From positions 41,784,200 through 41,848,199 of the forward strand of contig OZ024865.1 in the NCBI GenBank assembly GCA_964017155.1: 64,000 bases of DNA, read 5' to 3'. The DNA comes from Oasisia sp. SBJ-2009. Lineage: Eukaryota; Annelida; Polychaeta; Sabellida; Siboglinidae. Within the stretch, counting starts at the first letter, position 1. Each line of letters begins with the position of its first letter. The translations under genes and the position numbers were made by a program. Shown piece after piece: positions 54,177 to 64,000 of the stretch. The notes under the pieces were generated by a model that worked only from the letters and a program-made list of their open reading frames with translations, was not told the DNA's origin and did not search any database.

Positions 54177-55278
54177 ACTAAACCCCTCTCTGTGGAAAAG
54201 CTTATTATTCACTTTGAAGAACACACGTGCAGTCGACGTATTGTATCGCAACACGTTTCATCTAAATACCTTCCGTATTGCAATTGATTTACACATCGAA
54301 TGCGCACAGAAGTCCTTGATCCCGACTTCATGCTTCAATGCGCACACTTCGCACCAGTCAACCCGTCCTACAACTGGGTACAGTAACACACGGTCTCGCT
54401 GCTTAGTGGACTAATCATATTCCTATTACGACACGTGTTTAGCGACGTACACGGCCTGGCTTGGCTCCATTCTGTCCGGCCTGCTCGTGTCAGTTTCATT
54501 AGCGATGTATCGGAAATGTTATACCGAATGTAGCTGGGGGATATGATAAATATTTCAGGTATACGATGATTGTGTCGATGTGTGAATAAGCCTGACACTG
54601 CGCGAATGTAAACCGCGCGCCTCAGATGGTGTTACGACTTATGTCGTGACAAGGATGCATATGACTGATACTATTAATAATACCGTAACGACGTTGAGAC
54701 CGTTAAACATGAAAGGTTAGTACCTTAACAGCGTGATATCAAATCCTTAGTACCGCTTTAAGGCTTTGAGAGTTCGCCTCGCAAACATGTTCAGTAGAGC
54801 ATCAATTTCCTGCCTGTCCGTTCTTACATGCCAGTCTTCGCAGTAGCCACATAGGCCGAGGTCCTATTAATTTCCAACTGGATCGCAGGATGCGAAATAG
54901 TATTAAACAAATTCCCGAAACTTCTTAACTACAGCATAGTCACCAAATCACTATTCTGTCGACTGAGGATTCGACGTTCAAAGGCTATGTTCTACAGCGT
55001 AGGAATCAAACTGTCGATTTGGGGTTCGAACATGTTGTGACTACTCTGCCCAAATGGTCGAAATTGGAGTACGTTTTCTCGATTGATAATTTGAAGTTCT
55101 AATCACTACGCAATCGGTAGTCGCTATATTAACGCTAACAAAATATGTATAATATACAAAAACACATCAGGTATAACTCGAAATAACACATCCACACGCA
55201 ATCTTAACACCACGCTACCATTGCAAAACCCGATGTCTCTATGAACGTTGCGCGATAATTGCAAAGACAACGACCGCG
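54171..55278. other. unique non-coding stretch
   Basis: No gene or element recognised. Confidence 0.4.
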
Positions 55279-55418
55279 ATATCGGTCCGTGTATATACCG
55301 TCTTTTGTTGTTTCGTTTTCAAACATGCGAACGAAAACCGAAATACGAATTCCTGTTTCGTTCGCAAATTTCAAAACGAAACAAGGAAAAGACGGCATGG
55401 TATATACACGGACCGACA
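55279..55418. repeat. 140-bp near-palindrome (foldback element or hairpin)
   Basis: The left arm (from about 55279) begins ATCGGTCCGTGTATATACC. The right arm (to about 55418) is its imperfect reverse complement, beginning on the opposite strand GTCGGTCCGTGTATATACC. Arms of about 65 bp match over most of their length, with two small gaps, around a short loop near 55349. It could be a foldback transposon or MITE, or a long RNA hairpin. No clear target duplication is visible. Confidence 0.85.
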
Positions 55419-57065
55419 TGGCAACAGAGAACGTGCAAACGGGCACAGACGCGAGTTCAAAAAAGTCCAAGATGAATCGTCGACGGCGACGCCGCCAAGG
55501 GACGGAGGTGTGAAGAGACAGAGCGACACGACTCTGGCAATCACCAGCCGACGAGCAAACACCTGCTGCCTCGGCCACGTCGCTCGTAAATACCGTTCGT
55601 CTGGCGTTATCTTGACGACAATATCTCTCCCGTCCATCCATCATCGCGCCGTCAAAGTGAGACGTCATTCTTCCGCTCTCGCCGTCGTCTCGAAGCCGTG
55701 AGATTTTTTTCACGAGGGCAACTCGACCCGTACTCGCGTGTGCATCTCGCAGCGAGACGGGAGAATTCTGTAATTGGAATAGTTGTTTTCCCGAAGAACG
55801 CGCGTTCGGTGTTAATGAAGCTATGTTTGTCGCCTCGAAATACCGCGAACCAAAAGTAGCACCTGTGATTCACATGTTTTGTTTGTTTTGTAAAGGTTAT
55901 GTGACGGTGTGGACACTTCCGTATGATTGAACCGCTTCGAAATAAGCGAGCGAAACAGTACAATTCAAAACACAACCAAAACATTAAATTATACGGTCGC
56001 TACGACCTTGATGACCTTGACAGGATATGAAAGTTCGCCTTTTTATTCTAGCGTCTATCTAGAGATTTTCAGGTAATAGTTTACAACTTTAAATCATGTG
56101 TTTTTCAGTGTTCCGAAAGATGATGTCGGTGGGTAAATACTACACTGATATTCCCATGGCGGTGCCGATGGAGGGGTTTCATTTGCGTCGGAATCAGACA
56201 TGCGCACGTCATAAGTTCTTGATTTTCTGCTGGACAACTCGACGACTTTTAAACAGCGGCGAAACTAACTTACAGTTCACTGCGGCGTTCTCAGTGTCGA
56301 CCTGACGTCACATAACTTATACGAAACAACGGAGACTATTAAAATGTAAAATTCTTTATATTGGTTGAACGATTAATATACGCGACAGAGACAACACCAT
56401 GACATCGATAATAGCAGTTTCTGCGAAATTTACAAGTGGGTAAAAGTCCTAGCATGATCTCAGAGGAAGACTAACCATATGTTGCCTGACAAAAGGCATA
56501 CCAAATGTGATATCAGACAGGGTAATGTATCCTTTACCAGTAACCAGAACGAACATATACCGTAACTCTTTAATACCGTGGGGATTAAACAACTGCCAGT
56601 AAACACGACTCGGCAGAATAACGTAGAATTAATATGGTATCACATGCCAACATTCTATGATGTTTTATTACATAATGTGAATACAACTCGGTTGAGTTGC
56701 TAATAGAATTTGCGTTATTGCTATTATTATTAAGATGTATCTGGTGAAATCGAAATCCAGAGAGTAGTTTATGGGGAGTGTGACAACTTCTAATCAATTT
56801 AATCCCGTGAGTGGGTCCTCTATCACGCTGCCGTCGCGTTGTCTTCAAAACATGGGTATTGGTGCTGAATTATTATTTTCTTTGCCAACATATTTCATAA
56901 TTTTTGTGGATGAATCATGACAGGCACATTCAAGAAAAGGTATATAGAAAACGACAAATTTCAAAGGTCTATACGTGCCCCAGTCCCACTGTGTCCGCCT
57001 ATGAAAATACAGCACGAACGCCAGTGTCCTCATATTGTAGGCATCCAATACAACTGGATATTAGC

Positions 57066-57066
<1 letters not shown>
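55419..57066. other. unique non-coding stretch
   Basis: CpG-rich to about 55950, then A/T-rich. The 169-codon minus-strand open frame at 55204-55713 spans the near-palindrome and matches nothing recognisable, so it is not called. Confidence 0.4.
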
Positions 57067-58769
<1,703 letters not shown>

Positions 58770-59603
58770 CCTCTGCCTCTGCCTCTGCCTCTGCCTCTGC
58801 CTCTGCCTCTGCCTCTGCCTCTGCCTCTGCCTCTGCCTCTGCCTCTGCCTCTGCCTCTGCCTCTGCCTCTGCCTCTGCCTCTGCCTCTGCCTCTGCCTCT
58901 GCCTCTGCCTCTGCCTCTGCCTCTGCCTCTGCCTCTGCCTCTGCCTCTGCCTCTGCCTCTGCCTCTGCCTCTGCCTCTGCCTCTGCCTCTGCCTCTGCCT
59001 CTGCCTCTGCCTCTGCCTCTGCCTCTGCCTCTGCCTCTGCCTCTGCCTCTGCCTCTGCCTCTGCCTCTGCCTCTGCCTCTGCCTCTGCCTCTGCCTCTGC
59101 CTCTGCCTCTGCCTCTGCCTCTGCCTCTGCCTCTGCCTCTGCCTCTGCCTCTGCCTCTGCCTCTGCCTCTGCCTCTGCCTCTGCCTCTGCCTCTGCCTCT
59201 GCCTCTGCCTCTGCCTCTGCCTCTGCCTCTGCCTCTGCCTCTGCCTCTGCCTCTGCCTCTGCCTCTGCCTCTGCCTCTGCCTCTGCCTCTGCCTCTGCCT
59301 CTGCCTCTGCCTCTGCCTCTGCCTCTGCCTCTGCCTCTGCCTCTGCCTCTGCCTCTGCCTCTGCCTCTGCCTCTGCCTCTGCCTCTGCCTCTGCCTCTGC
59401 CTCTGCCTCTGCCTCTGCCTCTGCCTCTGCCTCTGCCTCTGCCTCTGCCTCTGCCTCTGCCTCTGCCTCTGCCTCTGCCTCTGCCTCTGCCTCTGCCTCT
59501 GCCTCTGCCTCTGCCTCTGCCTCTGCCTCTGCCTCTGCCTCTGCCTCTGCCTCTGCCTCTGCCTCTGCCTCTGCCTCTGCCTCTGCCTCTGCCTCTGCCT
59601 CTG
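58770..59603. repeat. (CCTCTG)n, 139 perfect units
   Basis: 834 bp with no visible interruption. The plus strand is C/T-rich with one G per unit and the minus strand is purine-rich (CAGAGG). The Leu-Cys frame of about 320 codons through it is an artefact. Confidence 0.98.
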
Positions 59604-59681
59604 TCTGTCTCTTTCTCTATCTCTCTCTCTCTCTCTCTCTCACTCTCACTCTCTCTGCCTCTATACCAACTCTGCTAAATA

Positions 59682-59718
<37 letters not shown>

Positions 59719-59790
59719 AAGAGAGAGGGGGGAGAGAGAGACAGAGAGAGAGACAGAGACAGACACAGACAGACAGACAGAGAATATATG
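59604..59790. repeat. (CT)n - (TA)n - (GA)n inverted arrangement
   Basis: A CT/CTGT-rich arm (59604-59665), a TA core (59683-59716) and a GA/CAGA-rich arm (59717-59783) mirror each other as an imperfect inverted repeat. Confidence 0.9.
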
Positions 59791-59838
59791 TTCTTCTTTT
59801 TAAGCTTATACATAATATATAAGCTTAAAAATAAGAAC
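59790..59838. repeat. 21-bp inverted repeat with 7-nt loop
   Basis: Arm 59790-59810 (GTTCTTCTTTTTAAGC...) pairs with 59818-59838 with one mismatch. An AAGCTT lies in each arm. Confidence 0.85.
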
Positions 59839-59856
59839 TTCGAGTTAGATGGAAGC

Positions 59857-59859
<3 letters not shown>

Positions 59860-59920
<61 letters not shown>
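59860..59920. repeat. (TA)n microsatellite
   Basis: About 60 bp of alternating AT. Confidence 0.97.
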
Positions 59921-59922
<2 letters not shown>

Positions 59923-60717
59923 ACTTGACTATCTTATTACACCACTAGAGTAATATTACGTATTTTACAATTGTGTCTATAAACAGTATCCTTTGGGACT
60001 CGGCGATAAAAAGGAATGTAGTGGTGGCATACGTATATAGGTTGCGTGCGAAAAAGAAAAGAAAAACTTACTTAAAAGACATTCTATATAGTATTCCAAA
60101 TGACCACCTCAGTTTTTATCACATTCATGGGCTACGCACTAACAACGGGTGTTATTAAAAATGTCAACACAAGTAATATACCTAAGAAGCTGAAAAGGTA
60201 TCCATATCGCACAGACGATTATCCATAAGGAATAGTGTCTCCGCATTCAGTAACGAATATCCTGAACGCCTTAATTCTCTCTCTGCTGAATGCATAAGAG
60301 TGTCGAATCTTTAAACCGTACATATCGCGTCTGCCTTTTACGACGAATGGCATTCACTCCCTATTTCCAGCCCGTACCAAGAGCATGGCACGCGTCATTA
60401 TTAGCAAGCAACTGGCGAGCGATTACGACCCATTGCAACGACAAGACATCGTGATTAAGAACCGGTGGCGCGACTCCGGAAAATGATACCGCGATCTATT
60501 TTTACAGTCCGCTGGGTGAGCTTGGAAAAGATGTGCGACTGTGCGCGTAGACACACAGCTCAGACCGGGCAAGTTTCGTTTACAGACCGGAGCGTGTAAA
60601 AACTCATACATATGAACACGCGTTCGAGCGTTCTGTATGAAACACCGTCGCACTTGGCGTATCGCTGTCAACGCTAATTTTTTTTGTCTATTGTAAGTGC
60701 GCCTATTGTCGGTCTAG
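59921..60717. other. unique non-coding stretch
   Basis: No gene recognised. CpG-rich at 60420-60660. Confidence 0.4.
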
Positions 60718-61040
60718 CTATGTCAGCAGGGTTGTCAATGTAGCTGTTACCAGTGTAGTTGTTGTGAGAATAGCGGTTTTCAGTATAGCGTTTGTTAGTA
60801 TAGCTGTTGCCGGTATAGCGTTTGTCCGTATAACGGTTGTTGGTATAGCGTTTGTTAGTATTGCTGTTGCCATTATAGTGTATGTCAGTATAGCGTTTGT
60901 TACTATAGCTGTTGTCAGTATAGCTGTTGTCAGAGTAGCGTTTGTCAGTATAGCGTTTGTCAGTATAGCTGTTGTCAGTATAGCGTTTGTCAGTATAGCG
61001 GTTGTCAGCCTAACTGTTGTCACTTTGTAGTTGTTAGATC
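60718..61040. repeat. 15-bp minisatellite, about 20 copies
   Basis: Unit GTCAGTATAGC(G/T)(G/T)TT with many single-base variants (GTTAGTATAGCG, GCCGGTATAGCG, GTCCGTATAACG). The period is a multiple of 3, so both strands stay open (Val-Ser-Ile-Ala and Thr-Ala-Ile-Leu-Thr patterns). A decayed extension runs to about 61070. Confidence 0.92.
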
Positions 61041-61611
61041 ATATATGTTGTCAGTCTATGGTTGTCTTCAGTCAGTAGCTTGCGTCGGTCTATAATAGCA
61101 AATCAAACACGAGGAATGATAACGGGCACAAGAGGTATTGCTGACGTTTTCGAGAGTCCGTCGTTCTGTTTCAGTCACTCGACACTACGAACTCGATATC
61201 TTGCCTCGTCGCCTTTATGAACTCACTGTGAATCGATATAATGCGTAGATAATGTCACTTGTTTTTGCAATATGTTATTGCTAAATGAGGTTAAGACGTG
61301 ACGGATATCACGCGGCTAAAAAAAGGAATCATTTTATGTTTTTTTGGCGAAACCTGTTTAACATGACTTTGACGGATGCGGCGTGGTTACATCCTTGTTG
61401 TCGGATATGGCAGACAACGAAAGGAACAGGGAATGGCAAACGTGACTGGCGCTGGAAATGGTAAGATCAAAGACTCGTCTACGTGACGAGTTTTGTGTGT
61501 AACATTAATTGGATATTATGGGAAATTCTTCACGCAACATGATTATTTTCACCGTTGTCGTATTCTCACGAACATTTGAGTATATGGTTAGCATGATTAT
61601 AATACAGTAAC
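61041..61611. other. unique non-coding stretch
   Basis: Nothing recognised. Confidence 0.4.
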
Positions 61612-61630
61612 TTATATATATGATAATTAG

Positions 61631-61680
<50 letters not shown>

Positions 61681-61714
61681 CTAATTATCATATATATATA
61701 TATAACTAATTATC
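61612..61714. repeat. (TA)n flanked by inverted TGATAATTAGTTATA arms
   Basis: TGATAATTAGTTATA (from 61621) and its exact reverse complement flank a TA tract of about 50 bp. A second copy of the right arm follows at about 61701-61714. A perfect palindrome of about 90 bp. Confidence 0.93.
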
Positions 61715-64000
61715 AATGTAAATGTATCGTACACGGTATAATCATAGTCATCATCGCCATCATATTGGAACGCAGCAAAATATGTGTTTGTTTTGTTCAT
61801 GCAATGTACCTATTACACATTAGTGTGTTCTCAACCACTTTTATACGACGGGTGTAACTGTTATCATTTCTCTTGTAAACCTGTATGTCAAATTACTGAC
61901 CATGTATAAATAGGTTAATTACTCGATAAGAACAACGTACGTTGTCACTGTAACATGCACACTGTTTGGTAGCTGGCAACCAATTATTTCACGGTCACAT
62001 CAACCAATCAATGTGCATTAGAGATTTATTGTGAACCAGCGAGTGTACTGTAGTCGAAACAAACGTCAGATTTTTATTTTCGACACGGAGCCAATATCCT
62101 ACACCGAATACTCCGGTGAGTGGTAGTAAAAACCTAAACAAGATCCGATTACAATCAATACTCATTTGCGAGCGTCTATCGTCGATGCGTACGTGGATTA
62201 CTTACCGGTATGGTGACGACTTGCTTCTCCGCGCGGCGCGCACATTTCGAAAAGCAGAGAAAATGCATGGCGCTTGAGCGAACAATAGATTGCATGGTGG
62301 GGGGTGTAATGGAGGAGTGTATCCGATGTGACGATATAACGCCCCCTCCTCGCTCTCAGCCCCCTCTTGAGGGGGCATCGAAGCAGGCGCTGATTCGATC
62401 ACGTCTGATGCGTTTGGAATTGCACGACGATTGTATGATTACGTCACTCGTGCGCTGGCAATCGAGGTGCGTACGTCGTGGTGTGATGACCATTTATCTT
62501 ACTTGCTAATCACATGATGTGTACACACGACACAGCGCGTGTCGTCTTTATTCCGTAGAAACATTCGTCATGGTTAAGTATTCACGCAATCGCCGCGCAC
62601 GATCAGTAATCCGCGCATGCCATCAAGCATACATCCGATTTCGCCTGGACAAGACACTGCCATCTTCTTGCAAGCTCAGCCGCCTGACCATACGTCGTAG
62701 CTGGTGACCATCTCGATTGGATTGGGTGTTGTCGGGAACTAATCACCCCTAGTTTATCGCGTCGACCCTCCACTGTTCGGACACTCCCGCCAATGCGTCG
62801 GTTGCTACGCGTAAACCGATCGCCGTTTGCTGGTCACTCGCCATGTCTGTGGCGACAAACGCAAGACACTTGGCGAATCTAGCTGATGTCGTTCACCGCA
62901 CAAGACATCGACGCCGGCCGGGCGTGCAGGCGCTAGTTCGGAGCATGCGCCGTTGCGTCGTGCAACCTACGTCTATACGTCGCGCGCTCCACTAGCCACG
63001 CGATGTTGTCGTTAGACGAACGAAACGTTTCGCGTCCTGCTAACGATTTTCCTTCGTCGCGCCAACGTACGACCAGAGCCTCTCCAAGCGCTGGCTGGCG
63101 CGTCGGTGGAGCTTCGGGTACCGTCGGTACGAAACGTGAGCGTCCCGGGAAAAAGGCAGCGGTGAGTTACCGACAACGACGTGTTGGTCGACGCGCTTGT
63201 TCGTGGGAGCACATGCGGATGCGAGTGCGTGCTTGCCGGCCGGCGAACAGCACATTAAACATGCAAGACAACGCTTTGGCCAGCGTGTTATTCGGCCGCG
63301 TAATGGATTGCTACTGTTGCCGCGAGCGAGCTGATTCTTCAGTCTGGTAATATTGTGTAGTCCCGTGCGGACGACTAACTAACAGTCAGTAGCGGCGAGA
63401 GCAGATATGTCACCGTGTCGGAATAGATTACGGACAGTTCGTGGGGTGAGGTATTTTCCATCTGAAACTTTTCGTCGACATTTCAGAAAAGAATGTCCCA
63501 GACGTCACAGGCGGCTGTCATGTCTATAGTCACAGGAGAAGTCATAACTGAATGTTGAGGGCTGCACGAACATGTGAAACACGGAAACGCGCCAGCTAAA
63601 TATAAACTTGGATACCGGTGGATTGCAACACTGATCCAGGGCATGCAACAGAACAACTAAACCCCATCCTCTTTAAAAAAAATGAAGAAGATGTAGAGAA
63701 TCATTTGCATCTCCACTGTGTCGTTGTATATAAACGGTGCATTACATACATCATTCTATAGTAGAATCGATTGGTTGTCATTCGCTGGGTCAGCCACTCA
63801 CGCAGTGCAGTGAGGTAATTCTGAACTTTGGACCACGCGAAAACGATCAGATGCCAACATCCGACACATCATGAAGAATCATTCAACCTGGAGACTATGT
63901 CACATTAAAGTTTTCCTCGATTGATTAAATTTTAAATCTTTTGTGTACTGTATTCATTGTACTTATGTTAGAAAGAAACATCATTCTTGCTATCCAGTTT
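61715..64000. other. unique stretch, CpG-rich at 62200-63450
   Basis: 62200-63450 is CpG-dense and promoter-like. It includes GCATGCGCC (NRF1-like, 62944-62952) and a perfect stem GCCCCCTC-TT-GAGGGGGC (62359-62376). A plus-strand open frame of 115 codons (63003-63350) is Arg-rich and matches nothing recognisable. Near the right end an octamer ATTTGCAT (63703-63710) lies 16 bp before TATATAAA (63727-63734), a possible promoter. No exon is called. Confidence 0.4.

Noticed and set aside
55204..55713. 169-codon minus-strand frame
   Set aside because: It runs through both arms of the near-palindrome and CpG-rich DNA with few stops expected; no recognisable protein.
63003..63350. 115-codon Arg-rich plus-strand frame
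   Set aside because: High CpG content lowers stop frequency, and an opposite-strand frame is also open; no domain.

Overview
This window looks like non-coding DNA from an animal genome, probably a bilaterian invertebrate. The evidence is decayed non-LTR retrotransposons, tRNA-derived SINEs with internal Pol III boxes, very long microsatellites, plentiful CpG and no prokaryotic-style gene packing. Some retrotransposon C-termini resemble those common in molluscs and other lophotrochozoans, but the sequence alone does not fix the phylum. I see no complete protein-coding gene. The long open frames nearly all lie in simple repeats whose unit lacks stop codons, so I do not call them genes.

Tandem repeats dominate, at very roughly one sixth of the window. 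The largest are a (CTGA/GAAT) block (1870-3398), (GACGGC) (6991-7182), (ACACGC)/(AT) (11637-12132), (GACGC) then (AACGC) (28411-29025), (GATAAC)/(CTATGA) (38324-38821), (GCCT) (47037-47360), about 1 kb of (CGTGTG) between two (TA) tracts (48657-49952), and 834 bp of (CCTCTG) (58770-59603). Longer-period arrays have units of 94 bp (16017-16583), 57 bp (19267-19779), about 105 bp (20190-20700), 12 bp (22384-22491), 39 bp (44678-44870) and 15 bp (60718-61040).

Dispersed elements are old and broken. There are 3'-end fragments of at least three kinds of non-LTR retrotransposon: L2/CR1-like at 44475-45720 and probably 3399-4050; RTE-like at 24345-24815 and 29663-30520; and a second RTE-like type at 25909-26069 and 48205-48647. 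A C-terminal zinc-finger fragment lies at 37480-37645. One tRNA-headed SINE family recurs in both orientations (15290-15584, 16648-16884, 22069-22332, 23659-23785, 41629-41866, 51146-51214, with diverged relatives at 335-500 and 10198-10335). A short TIR element with TA flanks sits at 9449-9591, and a 140-bp near-palindrome at 55279-55418.

Possible host-gene traces are few: a candidate 1-1 phase exon with three N-glycosylation sequons (13662-13793, +), and a CpG-rich promoter-like patch with perfect ETS and NRF1 motifs (21050-21180). The most instructive pattern is that several giant microsatellites begin at retroposon 3' ends or inside SINE copies, which suggests retroposition seeded the repeats. 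I found no evidence of a novel multi-gene system.
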